Assembly (NCBI GenBank): GCA_028532985.1
Contig: JANCIK010000009.1
Coordinates: 2,046,001-2,110,000, forward strand
Reading direction: 5' to 3'
Source: Stropharia rugosoannulata
Lineage: Eukaryota; Basidiomycota; Agaricomycetes; Agaricales; Strophariaceae
Length of the DNA: 64,000 bases
The translations under genes were made by a program, and so were the position numbers. Under the pieces are notes generated by a model. The model made no database searches and was not told the DNA's origin. It saw only the letters and a program-made list of their open reading frames with translations. Every line of letters begins with the position of its first letter. Within the stretch, counting starts at the first letter, position 1. Of the stretch, positions 24,587-37,900 are shown piece after piece.

Positions 24587-25932
24587 TCAGTCTCGCTTCA
24601 AATCCCTTCTGATCACGAAGGTTCTCTCGCCGTCATTGGTAGCTGTCAGTTCCTGAACTCCGCGCATGCTCAGCAGACTTTGAAGGGACGTGCTATTCCT
24701 GGCAAGGACAACGTAGATTTCCAAACCGTCTCCGACCTGTTAAAAAAGATCAGTATCAAGGTCGTTTGACAAATGCAAAAAATAAGTGTTGGCAATGGGG
24801 CAGGGAGCTTAGGGTGTAGAAATTATTGAAGACAAAGACTGACCTCGATATGTCTCTCCGTCGCCCCGGTGAAAGAGTCGATTACCAGGGGCAATACGGT
24901 CGACAAAGGTAGATGCTTTGGGAACGACTGACCAGGTGCCGGTGTTTGGTTCTTAAAGTAGATCTAGAGAAATGGGCGACGTCAGTAAATGGTGCGATAA
25001 CAGATACACATAGCAAATGAGCGGGTTGGTTCAAGGTATACCGAATCAATAGCAAATGCGGTACGAAATCGGTAAAGGATCGGATGCCGATTGATTGACA
25101 GTGAACACGGGAACGCGTGGCTCGCGCGTCTCTGAGGTTCATGGCCATTCAAAATATTCAATTGCATTCACCTGATTGTCAAGGAAGGGCTGAACTAGTG
25201 ATTGAGCAGCGCCTGCAGCACGGCATGCTTCTCGCTCGTATGAGCCAACTGGGTCAAACGAGTAAACTGCGCCAGTTCCTAAACGGATATGTGTGAGCAT
25301 ATTAATCCCGCAATCATAAGCAAAGAATGTTGAGCGAGTGAGCATATGATACAGTCAAACGCTACAAATCGCCATACAGAAGAGCGTAGCACATGTGGAT
25401 AGCCCGGTGGAAACAGACGTACCATCTTCTTCGATTCCGCCCAGGATGTTGTATACATAGTATGGGAAAAATCGGCGGGCGTATAGCATTGTCTGAATAA
25501 GGCGTGCAATTGCGCGTATAGGCATGTCCTTGGCATGCGCGTGTCTGTACCACTAGAGTCGCCAGAAATGCAAAGGGAGATGTTACACACAAGGAAACTT
25601 AACAGAGACTGTAGACCTACCTCCAAGCGCTGTCGCACTTTCTTCACAAACATGTTGCCATCTGCAGCGAAACCATTCACGGCCAGGGTAGCCTTATCTG
25701 TCCTGTTGGCGAGCGAGCAGGGGATTCGTAATCAGAATGAGGAGGCTGCAATATGCGATGGAAGGCTCACAGGCGGAAAACTTTTGGTGCATATCTCGTC
25801 TGGATGCTGTAGCCTTCGCTCTGCCTGGTGTCGCCTGCGATGACTGCAAAATCGGCGCCGGCAATGGCCAAGATGGTGCCTCCATTCTCAGTGTAGGGGT
25901 TGAAGGACTGCTGGGTAGGTTGTTGCTGGGAC
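24587..25932 (-). CDS. PRE7: 20S proteasome subunit beta-6
   Basis: Non-catalytic beta subunit of the 20S core (yeast Pre7, human PSMB1). Spliced product: [144 protein letters not shown], ending VIRRDLKRD at 24587-24589. Six exons, about 250 aa, usual length. The strongest match is [11 protein letters not shown] with FLDNQ, diagnostic for this subunit. In-frame ATGs at 25944 and 25953 would add four or seven residues; I chose 25932 because the family begins close to FNPY, but 25944 has a good initiation context too. Confidence 0.95.
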
Positions 25933-28206
25933 ATTACAGAGACCATGCCGGGCATAGAGGAGGCGGCGGCAAAGGAGGAGATGGGGAGGAGCAAAAACGT
26001 CCGGCTTGTGGAGGAAAGAGTTATAAGAGCTGTGGAAGTGCAGAGTTGAGAAAGGCCGCGTAATGGGCACATACAGAGTCGCGTCCCACCCGTGAGAAAG
26101 TTGGGATCTTGATCCAATCTGCGATCGCGTATGTTACGCCGACAATTCGTCTCTTTCAAACCGAACCTCCTCCAATTCGTTTCTGCCATCGCACATGCCC
26201 GCCCGCCCGCCTTCGCTCGTCCCCAGGCTGCCCCGCTCGTCCTGCACGGCACCCCCAGCTAGTCTGCTCGCTCCCAGCCCAGTTCCTCCCAGTTCACCCC
26301 CCCACCAGCTTCCCCGACGACTCGCCGCGCTGCTGACACCCGGCTGCTATTTCCACATCCACTTATCTTATGATGCTCCGTCATGTCGGGTCTCTTGTGC
26401 GACGCTTTTAGAACGACGAGCATTTTGTCCAATCGTCACCAAGTGCTGTCTCGTAAACATTTTATTGCCTGCCCAACTCAATTTCTGCATACTGGCACGG
26501 GACCGTCCTATTACTGGCACAATACCTAACGCCATCGACTCTGAATATATAGCACTGGGCTCCGGAAAAGATGACGATACCTGGACCGGAACAATGATTT
26601 CTTACGGTACTCTCTGCAACATCGCACTGCCCACAGTCTACGTTTCTTTTTTCAGGTTGACCTGCTACGCGATGCCACCCCCAATACATAGTGCGCTTCT
26701 TCCGCCGTCGGAGGTGCACCAAAATATCTCAGAAAACGAGGGGAAAACGTAATGGCTAGTGAACCCATATACCGTCAATTCGCCACCACTCCGCAGTCTC
26801 TGCATAGCCGTCTGCGGCTTCCTCTTTTTGACTCTCATGCGCTTCGAACATGTGAGTGCTTCCAGAAATAAATCCATATCTCACACGCATGGAGTAGTTG
26901 CTCTTTTCTGCAGGCGGGAGGCACAGAATTTATACTTCAATCAAATGGTCAAAGTACACACCATGCCGATTGAACCCTACTGGTACAAACAGTGGTTGCG
27001 AACTATCCTGCATACATCAAGGTCAAAATCCCGGGTGTAACACTCGCTGAAAAATGGTTCCAGTGGCTGCGGAAATAGGCATCAGCCTCATGTTGTCATA
27101 CTCCTTTACAGACTCGTATCGAGCATTCGCATCCGAGCATCCGGCTATATTTTCTTCACGGCAACGAGGCCGGGACGAAATGGGCTCTGTGATGTGTTCA
27201 CAAACTCTTTGATTCTTTTTCGCCAGCACCTCACTGTCATGCCCTGATCTGACTGGGCTCAGACAGCATGCTCGCGTACCCTGGGCACCCGCGGCTCCGC
27301 ATTCGACATGATACCAGTCTTATCCATTCGCTGCTGTAAGGACTGTCGAGTATGTGTAATGTCATACTTGTCCATTAAGCATATTGGACTCGCTTGTGGG
27401 TTTCTCCGATCACAAATAAGAACTTTCATCGATTAGAATCAAAACCTCGCGGGCCGCCACCACCATCCACTTTGCCCCCTTTCACTGCGGATAGATGAAA
27501 ATGATAAACGAATGTGTATCAGCTACATCATTGTGGACCACTCAGCCCTCCATACTCACCTCAACCAGCATCTCCTTGACCAGCTACATCACAAGTTTGT
27601 CATAAATTTTGAGAGCCGGGACTACTGTAAACACAGTGGACAGGTATTTTTACTACCAACAAGAAGATCGACATCATCTCAAACATGCTCTGCTACGCAC
27701 TCCCTACGGTTCTTATGGGAGAAAGTATGTCTTGGCCAGCGTTGGTCGTTCCTCAATCTATTTTGAGGCTGCTTTTTTGACTTTCGTCGTGTGAAACTCG
27801 CCTATCCCTGTACTCGCCCCTTCCTTATACGCCTGGACGTGGTCTATCTTCGTCCACGACATTCCCAAGCATACGATGCCGTCAGCAGAAGGCGCTCAAG
27901 AAAGGTTGTACGTTCCCTGGCCTATCCCTTTTGATGCTCTTTGGATCATTGTCGGAACAACACATTGAATTCTGGGGTAGCCTCTAGACTGCGCCAACTG
28001 GAGATTCATTGGGCTCCGACTCTTTTTTTTCCCGACAACTTGGCTAGGTGGCATGCTCAGCTGTCGCAGCTGCTCCCGCGCATCGGTACCACCTGTCCGC
28101 TGTATTTTCAGTGCAAGACTCGTGTCGAGAAAATTTCCGTTCTGATGATCCCGGACCAATTAAATCGTGCTATTGCAAGGCCACTCAGCTCAATCCACCT
28201 TTGACT

Positions 28207-28226
28207 CCATACATACATACATACAT
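28207..28226. repeat. CATA microsatellite
   Basis: About five tandem CATA units. Confidence 0.8.
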
Positions 28227-30280
28227 ATTCGCTGCGATCGTTTTTTGCTTTTTTCGCGCCTGTCGTATTCTTGTCAAGATGTCAAGAAATACCTCGACTG
28301 CGTCGCCACTGTACTTGGCGGCGCTACGTATCGCGCGCTATCTCGTCTTCGTATCTACCTATAATGAAACGTGCCAGGCGCATACGTATACATGCACCGA
28401 CTAGCGGGCTCCAATTCTCCGAGGTACCTCCAGGCCCCTATTCCCGCCTCCAAGGGAGTTTTCGTCGCTAGTCATATCGCTGTTCCTCCCGGTGTCTTCT
28501 CCTGATGCTCTGCTCACCTACTCACGGTGTCTCTGGCTTCCACCCGTTTCCACGCAATCGGGGCCCGGAGCACATAATCTTTCGGGAACTTCGCTTTTCA
28601 CGCGACGATCCATTTTCCGGCCTACGCCACAGACTTTGCGAGAAGGTTTCGTGGCCTTCCCAGAGGCTCGGTATGCATACTACATACAGTATGCCGTACA
28701 CAACGGATAACACCGAGATCTTTGACACCGGTACTGGCCTGTGACATCTTTGAAGACCTCGATGAAGAAGATGGTGAGAGGCGACGAGCGAAATATCGTA
28801 TGCGAAGACCTGCCTGCTCAAGATGCCCGGACGGCCCCATTCTAAATGAGCGTGGGCAGATACTTGCACGATACGCGCATACACACACTCACTTGTGGGA
28901 ACATGCACAGTAGGTTTAGGTTTTTCTCTGCCAACTGATGGGACGTGATGTTAGCTTCATACCATATGCTTTGCAAACTAGCACACGCTCCATCCAATTT
29001 TTGGGAGAGCTAGCTTGACTGCAAAGCAAATATAGACATGCAAATCTGGGCTGTGTTACTTGCTTTAACTTCAAACCACTGGATCTTTAATCCCCTTGGA
29101 AGCTTGTCAGGTGTCCTGGTCACCTAGTCTGCACCGGAGTTTAATCTCCAACTGCGATTACTCGACTGCATGTAGATCGTCACTTGAATTTATAGTATAA
29201 GACCTGCGAAGGTGGCACGGCCGACCAAAAAGACTTAACCAGTTAATGGCCATGTCTGCTTCATCCGGCCAGGGCGAACTTCTTAGTAGTCTGCGCTGCG
29301 CAGAACTTCATTCAATTTGAATAAATAAGCTTTTTCCATTCTTATCCACGGGCGGTTCTTATTATAACGCTGAGAAGTATTGGATGGAGTCATGCACCTT
29401 CTGACCAGGCAACATCGCCGTTAATTGAGTTTGGTATGGACAAGTTACTGTTTTCTTGCATTCAACGAGGGAATTGAACTCGAAGTAAGCACACTGCCAA
29501 TGTCATTCTATTATTTTGACAGGTGATGCATTTGAGATAGAGAAGGTTTCCCTCCAGTGGTTTCCTGGTTAATACGTGGAAGGGTCCGTCCATCTAGTGT
29601 TATATACAAGTTAATCCTCATGAGGTCCTTTGAGTAATTGTGTGTTTACAGCATGCAATATCAGAAATTGAACTTGCTGCTTTCAACACATCATATACCT
29701 ACATATACTAGCAATGGAAAAGTTGGTTAGGTACGGCATAACTGCCCTCCCATGATATTCTTGGAAGCGCAGTCAAGCCGCAAACACACAGGCCTCCGGA
29801 TCCGGGAACATCTACCTCTATTTTGTGATCATGACAAATAATCGGTCGGCCGAGCTTAGTATTGAGTTCATTTTGCTCAGTCTTCTTTCTTCTTTTCCAG
29901 TTCAGACTTCAGTTGACTAAAATGCACATAGACATCAGCCTGCAGGGATAACTTCCGCTTACGTGTATAATTGCGACTTTGACTCTCAGTGGACTGTTAT
30001 CTTCCACATCAGGGTAGTTGTACACAACAATGTCATGTGATTGACCCTTGCCCTATGCGCCAATCAGTTGATAGGCGCCCGCGGAGTTTAAATTATACAT
30101 GATAGGAATGCCGCCGGTGTACGTACATACCATCTTCCAAGATAGTCTAGCTCACATTCGCCGTGGCTCATTCCAGATGGAAGCGTTGAGCGTCAGTCAC
30201 TGTGTTAAAATCCCTATAAAATCGGCAACTTGAAGATAGTAGATTAATGCCAACTGCACTTCCGGAAGGTGCACCAAAAG

Positions 30281-30575
30281 AGTACTGTACCATTTCGAAT
30301 GGTTCATCCAGGGGGGGGGGACATGGGACACCGTGGACGAAATTTTCGCCCGGCCACTTTTGGCATGACCCGGGACAATCCAAAAATTTCGTGCAAAAAA
30401 TTTCGTCCAGTCAAGTTTTTTTTAGGGAAAGGCAGTTTTTGGCGGTATGGTCTCAGCTATTTTCAAAAATTTCTCCGTCCACTGGGCTTGGGACACGGGA
30501 CAAAGCACCGATTTCGTCCACGTACATGGCCCTTGGGACATGGGACGGACGAACCATTTAAAATGGTACAGTACT
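30281..30575. mobile_element. Short inverted-repeat element, MITE-like
   Basis: The left end AGTACTGTACCATTT is the exact reverse complement of the right end AAATGGTACAGTACT. The similarity continues inward with AATGGTTCATCC against GGACGAACCATT. The 295-bp interior has no coding potential and is built of degenerate GGGACATGGGAC and AAATTTCGTCC motifs in both orientations. If the outer TA is the target duplication, the terminal repeat starts CTGTACC, consistent with a Tc1/mariner-type non-autonomous element. The class assignment is inference; only the inverted ends are certain. Confidence 0.7.
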
Positions 30576-30679
30576 TGAATTTTAACCAACATCGAACTTT
30601 CAGGTGTGGCTTTTCTCGATTACATATAGACTCAGTGTAAATTCAAATACATGACCATTGCTTTGGAATTATTACTTGT

Positions 30680-32473
30680 TCAGCGCCAGATGTCGACTCC
30701 CCATCTCTTGCTTGGGTCCGTAATCCTGAAGGGTTCGTGATTTGTTGCCGCCTTTTCCAAGCGTTCAAAAGCTTCATTAGGTAACCTGGCAACTATGTCT
30801 AATGTTAACCCTGCTTGTATTCAACCCGAAGGACCTATGAAGTACCTTTGAAGTTTTCTTCTATGCGTGAAGGTGTAACGCTTTTGGGAAGTACGACGGT
30901 CTAAAATTGTCGCTAAACGATAAGCGGAATTACGTTATATATTAAGGAAAAAAGATACGTACTCCGCGCTGTATATGCCAAGAAACGTAGACCTGTGCTG
31001 GCGTGAGTCCAAGCTCTTTGGCGATAGCTTTGACCTAAGGCAACCGTTTCAAAAAATATTCCTTAGATCCAATGTGTAATATGAAATGATCAAACCTCTG
31101 GAATTTGAAGACTTTCTTTAACTTTCCCTTGACTTCCAAAGGGTGAATATGCTTCCAGAAGAATTTCATTTTCCTTGGACCACTAATAGGCAGTGAGGTC
31201 AGATCTATGCATATAAATTGTAATAAACAGCATCTTAAACTCACTTGCACAAGTTCCGGTTGGGGGAGCCAGTAACTGAGCTCCACCTGATTTACAGCCG
31301 GTTTGATCTTCAACGGGTGGGCTGTAAGATTCATAATTCGTCGAATGTTGAAGCTAGTATAAAATTTTGTCAGACAGCAGTAATCGTGCCACATTATGCT
31401 GAGAGAAAAGGGACCACAGCTTACTTGCTGACTCCAATATTTCTCACTTTACCCTTTTCCACCATCTCCTCCATCTTTTTCCAGGTAGGATATGGATTTT
31501 CCGTTAGGTCAAAGTCGACATCATTCTCCTTCCCATTATTCTTGAAAGCGACAGGCCTTAAGACGACAGAAAAATTAGCTATGTCAGACAGTTGACCTTT
31601 GTAATTGTCATTCTTACCAATGCATCAGATACAAATCAACATACTCTGTTCCGAGTCTCTCAAGAGATTCATCAAGGGCAGGTTCCACATCTTCCGGGGT
31701 ATGGAAGGTGTTCCACAGCTTTGAGGTGATCCATATATCTTTACGAGGGACGCTGCTAGCTTTGATTGCATCTCCAACTTCCTTTTCATTCTATAATCTC
31801 GTTGGGTTGAGCTTGAACTAGTCGCCTAACCGAAACTACTTACACCATAGATCCAAGCACCGTCTATATGTCGGTAACCTGCCTTCAAAGCAGTCTATAA
31901 ATGACCATTAACTTTCAATCATTATGCGTCATAGAAGCCTTGCACACTTCAACAGCAGGCCCCACATCTCCCGGAGACGCTCTCCATACGCCTAGGGATA
32001 AGTATGTCAATAAGTTCGCGTTTCCGATGCGTACTTCCAAAAGACATACCTAGAGCAACAGATGGAATCTTGTCCCCAGATGGAAGTGTGTAATGGGTCG
32101 GCAGCTTCCCGTCCACCAGTGTTGTGAGGTTTCTGTATTTCGAATGAATCATATCGTCGACGCGGTGCATCGCCCCGTAGACCATTTTCCTAGATGAGGC
32201 CAAGCCTCTGCAAGTTGGAGCGAGATTCTTGCCTAAGATGTATGCCATGTAGAGAAAAACTAAAAGAGCGAGGCAACTTAAGTGAACCTTGCGACGTTGT
32301 TTTCTTTGTTCTTCCTGGGAAAGGCTCGCACGGTTCCGCCTTGAATGACCTGAGTTGTTATTGAATGCAGTCTTTGGCTCATCGACTAGTTGATACAGAG
32401 CTTCTTTGGGTTCTTTCATACTATTCTGGTGGTTAGACTCAGAATATGGCCGCGGATTCGTACGGGCATCCAT
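30680..32473 (-). CDS. Membrane-anchored aldo-keto reductase
   Basis: NAD(P)H-dependent carbonyl reductase of the AKR superfamily with an unusual N-terminus. The first ATG (32471-32473) opens [10 protein letters not shown]; residues about 64-81 ([18 protein letters not shown]) are a membrane helix preceded by a basic stretch (RKQRRK). The AKR barrel starts at [19 protein letters not shown]. The catalytic tetrad is complete: Asp and Tyr in [14 protein letters not shown], Lys in ITSKLWN, His in LYLMHWPV. The NADP-binding end [14 protein letters not shown] is present, and the protein ends KRWGVDIWR. About ten exons and 430 aa, roughly 120 residues longer than soluble AKRs. Anchor and barrel share one uninterrupted exon, so an annotation fusion is unlikely. 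It lies downstream of GSH2 on the same strand. The substrate is not predictable. Confidence 0.9.
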
Positions 32474-32951
32474 GGTCGTTTGATAGATGTAAGATAACCT
32501 CAGACAGCAACCTGGAAAAATAGACTGAAATATCGCGCATCGACCGATGGCCGTACCCACGCGTATGATGTCATATGATTAGACTGAAGACAAGATTAGA
32601 GATTAGGTAAAGACGCCTACAAACTTTACTCGACAAGATCGAAAACGCTCGCGAACATCAAGGAGTATGTAACTACCAGGAAAACGTAAGCGGCACTCGT
32701 ACGACATCTGAGGCCTGAAGTGTTGGATGGTCGCAAAATCTTCGAGAGAGCCTGGCATGACGGCATACACAAAGCATATATGTCCTTACTTTAGTAATTT
32801 GAACAGCTAAATAGACGCATCAGAAGAGTAGTAATGAAGATAGCATCGTTTCATTTCGTGTTGTCCTAAGTTACATTAATTTATGACTTCACAATCATCA
32901 GCTAGTATCAAGTTATGCAACCAAACGGTGGCGGAGTTGACTGACCAGTTT
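32474..32951. promoter_or_regulatory. Intergenic region GSH2 - aldo-keto reductase
   Basis: Should contain the promoter of the aldo-keto reductase and the GSH2 3' end. No distinct motif was found. Confidence 0.45.
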
Positions 32952-34738
32952 CTAATCCACAAGCAATATCGAGTCAAGTACTGAGAACCCAGTCGCCACC
33001 CCACCTTCGTTACTATCTTTTCCCTTCGTCCGCACGAGCCAGCCCACCTCCTTCTCGGTAATCTGGTTTTTACCAAAGAGTGCCCAACCAAAGATGCCTA
33101 ACTCACTGGCGACATCTGTCTTGACCGGTGTTTGACTGGACAGATCTGTATTTCCTGCCCTTACAAGATAATTCCCTGCGTCCGGGGGTTGAATTAACTC
33201 CATGGCTATCCATGCCTGTCGGTCTTGGGGAGGTAAGGTGTCGAGGAACGCGGGAATTGCATCTTTATAAACGTTATTCCCTCCTCCTTCGCGCTGCGGT
33301 TTCAGAACTAGAGATAAAGCTTCTTCCCTAGCCTTTCTAGTTCCAAAGTGTTCCGCTCCACTATATAGGGTAGTTTTATCGGGAGTGAGCATATCTCCGC
33401 TCACATCCAATCCCCACATCCCCATGAAACTTGATCGGAGCTCTTCTATGGCAATAGAGTCGAAAACATCCTTTCCATATTTTGTTTCATCTGCGAGGAA
33501 GCGTTCTATAACTCCAGGCCGGGTTAGAACTTCCTGTATTTTCTTCCCTCCTGCAAGTTGTAACGGGATCGTAGGACATTTGATAGCTTTACTGCTCTCA
33601 AGCAGAAACCGCGTAGAATAATGCGCAGGAGTTGGATATTCATTTGGCATGTAGCCAGACCGGTAGTATACTGTCGAAATTTCTATTTCTCCTGAATGAT
33701 GTAGATCGGGAGAACATGACACTCGGAGGATGAAGTCCGAGGGGTGAACAGACGCGGAAGATCCTAGTTGATCAAAAGTCTGTCGGATAACGTGTATATT
33801 ATATCTGCGTTGACCATGAGTTGTAGAAAATGCATAAAAAGACGTCACCAATCACTTTTGAAGCAATTCGAATTCCAGAGGCTTCTGGTCAAACACATTC
33901 CTTTCTCCAGGTTGCACGACAAACAAAATATATGACCTTTAAGGACTGGTCATATATGAGGGTGTGTTGTGCGCGTTGAATGTACATACCCTTCAACCCC
34001 GTATGCTTTATGAGCCTGTGCGAGGCCGCTGGCTAAACCTTGGATAGTATCGTTTTCCGGGAAGTTACGACGTTGCAAAAATGGAGAACTTCGATAGTAC
34101 TGAGTAGCCGACAGGAGATATCTATGATGAGTAAGCTTCGATTCGAAGGATTACGGATAACTTTTTGACCTATGCAACTCCGCAACTTTCTGTGATAGAG
34201 CACCAAAAGAGACGGATATTGTGTTGAATTCAACCTGCTTGATGAACAACGATGAATCTGGAAGCGCATGAAGTAGATAATCCGAGCGGAAGAGACCAAG
34301 ATGAAGAGGCTGCGAGCAGTATCGGTTGTTAGATATTATCTAATGGGTAAATGCATGGAGGACGCGCACCTGTGCAACACCAGCGTCCCTCAGTCGCTTC
34401 CAACCTGTCCACAGCTGACCAATAAAATCGTCGACTCTGCCAACGCCTTTTTCGGCCCCCATTACCTCGTCGAGAAAGTCTTCATCCATAGCAATACGGG
34501 CATATAATATATTAAAGATATGCTGCAACTTCTTGCTCTGTTCGAAGAGATTCCGAGGTACTGGCGACGGGAATAATGATAATGGGGCATGAATTGCAGC
34601 GCTGGGTATGCGTGGTTGATGTTCGGCCGCAGGAAGGTAGAGTACCCCATGCGATAGCGCGTATGTTGTGGCGTGTAGTGTCAGGGCATCCAGTTGTACG
34701 TCGGTCAGTGTAGGCGGCCAACTTTGGTAGTTGAACAT
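32952..34738 (-). CDS. GSH2: Glutathione synthetase
   Basis: Ligates glycine to gamma-glutamylcysteine using ATP, the second step of glutathione synthesis in the cytosol. The first ATG (34736-34738) opens MFNYQSWPPTLTDVQLDALT. Conserved parts in order: LGLFRSDYLLHALPD, IKQVEFNTISVSFGALS, ILFVVQPGERNVFDQKPLEFELL, RQTFDQLG, VYYRSGYMPNEYP, RFLLESSKAIKCPTIPLQLAGGKKIQEVL, the glycine-rich ATP loop LKPQREGGGNN and the substrate lid GYLVRTK-like GWLVRTKGKDSNEGGVATGFSVLDS. Five exons, about 485 aa, typical. Junctions are well defined, for example AAGGTCATATAT after GTTGAAGG gives EGSYILFVVQPGE. The start is 231 bp from the RPAP1 stop on the same strand, so the promoter is short. Confidence 0.97.
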
Positions 34739-34969
34739 TTCGAGACGATGGTTAAAGCTAAGATCAAGTGCAGCCCGCGCCAACTTAACAAGAAACCTTG
34801 TGATTGCGCGATTGCGACATCAGAGAATTGCAGATAAATGTGGCAGAGGATTAAGCAGAACAACTGACTAATGTAAACACCTGATTTAATACTCTCAGTC
34901 TAGTCGTGATTTTTACGTCATTTGCTCAAATAGTCTTTACATGAATAAACTATCAATAATCTACAACGC

Positions 34970-37900
34970 CTACACTACCAGCAGATTCTGCAATCTATTG
35001 ACCATGGCCTGCCCACCCCAGCGATAAATACACTCTATACGACTTTCTCTTTGCTCGGTTGTAAGTCCCCCGAAACAGGACGGCGGGATGAGAAACTCTC
35101 CAACTGCTGTTTGCTGGTACTGCACTACCTGACGGATAACCTCTATTCCACCCTGCGAGATAATAGCCTTCAACAGCATACTGCTCTTCTCTTCTTTAAA
35201 TTCTTCGGACCCGTGAAGATCTGGCCAAATATTGGATGCGATATGATGGACTGCTACTAGCCTAGTGAAATCCCGAGTATTGTCTTGGAGAAGGGTGCTG
35301 AGATAACCTGTAATAACTTGCTTGTCGTTTTCAACGGGATAGGTAAAGTCTTTGATATCTCCCGATAAAACACACTCCGGTAACACGGATATGGTCCGCA
35401 CGATGTGATTGAAGTCCGACCATAAATGTTTTCTGTAATCAAGTGGGTAGCGCATTGACGTTGGGGGCAGTAGCAGGCGAGCAAACAAGGGATGGGAAAA
35501 AGATATTGCATCGTACAGACCCACGAAGTCTGTATAAAACTGGAAGAAGGGTACCGACGGGCCAAGGAATCTGGTTGCTACCTTCTCCAAGTCTTCCGAA
35601 GGAACAACGTCACTGCCAACGACGCCCCATTCATATGGCTTTAAAACATCCTCCATTAAATGACAGACAACGTCATCGCGGAACACTTCTTCGCTCGAAT
35701 CATTCTGAGGTTGCCCATGCTCTAGCATGAATACCTTCATACACCCAAACTCTGCTCCTTCCCGAGTCAAGATAAAATCGAACATTGAGAAAGTAGAAAG
35801 AGTAATTTGGGCAATCTTGGTTATAGCAAGGGATGCCCGAACTACTTCACACTCAGAAGAGTCCCAGGTGGTAGGCAAAGCCTTGAAGACCGGTGAATCT
35901 CCCGATCGTAGGAGGTGGTCTAATGGGCAGAGGCTCCACTCTTTTTGCAGCGGCAAACCCCACTGTTGCAGAGTCGCTGACAAAGGAAGCCTCTCCGTGG
36001 TACATTGCTTTATAGATTGGGGTGTCAATACGGTTGGAGATATGCAAGTGTCGACTTGTGGTCTGACTATATTGACAAAAAACGGCTCTAGTATGCTCAA
36101 TCCCCCAGACTGCCAGACAACAGAAGGAATTTTTATATCCCGAGGTGTCGTCCACTTCATTGTCAAAATGCCCATAAGTTCTTTGACGATGTCAAGTGCA
36201 ATAGCCTCGTCACCCGGTTGAAGCCTCAGCAAGATAGAAAATGCTTGTGCGACCCAAAGACTCAGTGACACATCTGGCAACCGTTGCGAAAAGCTAAGGT
36301 AATACGCCATGAGCCCAGAGAACTTCCGCAGATGCAACGTATAAACGCCAATGTGTGAAGAATCCGGTGAAAGCCAAAGAGGGTGGGTAAGAAGTTTACG
36401 GGCAAGCGCCGAGATTCTGGAGTAGGGAAGAAAGAAAGGAGGGGATTCAGGAGGACCGACGCTATGAGGTGCAAGGCACGCCAGCCAGAGTCGTATAGCA
36501 GAGGTTAAGACAAGGGTGTAATTAGACACCAGTTCGAGCTGACGTATGTCTCCAGTTCTGAAATCATCAAGGCCTGATTGCAGTGCATCTAAAACTCCGT
36601 TTATGACTCGTGATTCAACTCCGTTCTCAAAACCGGCTTTGAAAATCTCAACGAAATCAAACCGTTCTGCTTGGCCACCTCTCACGCCATTGATTTTGCT
36701 GCCTTCCAGCCATGCTGCCTGGACCTTCCAGGAGGCACACCACCGCATCCAATCCTTCTCGTCATCGTTAAGGTGCGATTGGAGCTCCGCAATACTTTCG
36801 TGCCAGGCCCAACCCGATATCTGGCTCCAAATAATATCATGTGTAGGTGATGTTTGATGCGGATCAACCGCGCAGATAGTCCAAGCTTCCATAAGACTAC
36901 ACCAGCTCACTACGAGTTCTTCGGAATGGCAAGCCTCTGAGATAACATAACGTTCAACTTCAGCAAACTGCATTTGGGCGGTACCAGCGATATGTGCATA
37001 GAGCCCGTAGGTGGCAAGCGAACGAAAAACACGAAGAGTTCCGATGAGCAGACTTGTGCATAGCTGCGGCGGATAAGGCGAGGAAAAGGGGGAGAACGCG
37101 ACAAATCGTAATAGTGAATCAGAAATTCTCTCAATTTCTAAAGCATTCGCTCTCGAAGACTGGGCCAGTACGTAGAAAAGGCGTAGCGCCAGAGGATTAG
37201 GCATGAATAATGTATCCTCTGACGGTATCGGGGTCAAAAGGAAAGTTTGTAGCACCACTGGGAGTAATTGTGGCGTAGAAACAAGCTGATATGCAATGGC
37301 TTGGCTTTGCTGAGCGAGGCGATGCAGTATAGATAAAAGTTGGTTTGAAGATTCCAGCGGCACGCCTCCTTGCTTTAACAGGGCTACGACCTGGGGCAAG
37401 AAGTATTCGATTGGAAGAGTCTCAATAATCGAATTCTGCGGCAAGCTCAACTCCACCCCATCGACTCCAATTAACTCAGCATCCCATCCCACAATGCATT
37501 CCCATACCACTTCTATCGCCAAAGGTCCAACATTCCCTTTCTCTGATATAGCCTCGGCACCGGCAGCAAGAAACCGTTTCCTGAGTTCTTCTTCTTTGGC
37601 TCTAAGCTCGTCCATGCCAAGGACGTGGTTGTGTTCATTTCCACGCAACCGCTGGCATATACCAACCATAATCCCAAGCATTATGGACCTTTGCGCTGGT
37701 ACAGTTGACCTGGAAAGCAAGAAGATATCGTCCAAAGTGTAACCAGCATGAGCGCCTTCGGCGTGATGATGAAGGCCGAGGTGCGTAGGTAGCTTTGAAG
37801 AAAGAACGGGAGGAATAATATTTCCGTGTAAATCAAAGCGCAGGTCAGAGGAAGGTTTAGACGGTGCAGCATTCGAGTCAAGAGACATCCACGCTAGATT

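Larger units (their letters stand above)
25933..30679. other. Gene-poor 4.7-kb region
   Basis: Between the PRE7 start and the stop of the aldo-keto reductase I could support no coding region; open frames up to 160 codons lack family resemblance and splice logic. It contains C-rich pyrimidine tracts near 26200-26340 upstream of PRE7, a CATA microsatellite at 28207-28226, and the inverted-repeat element at 30281-30575. Confidence 0.5.

Noticed and set aside
25767..26252. Longer N-terminus for PRE7 reading upstream to 26252
   Set aside because: The extra residues are low-complexity and not conserved in proteasome beta-6 subunits, which start just before FNPY.
28522..28908. 128-codon minus-strand open frame in the gene-poor region
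   Set aside because: No recognisable domain, several overlapping frames of similar length on both strands, no splice context.
29462..29490. tRNA T-arm-like sequence on the minus strand
   Set aside because: The TTCAATT loop is present but the flanking stem does not pair and no acceptor or anticodon arms follow.
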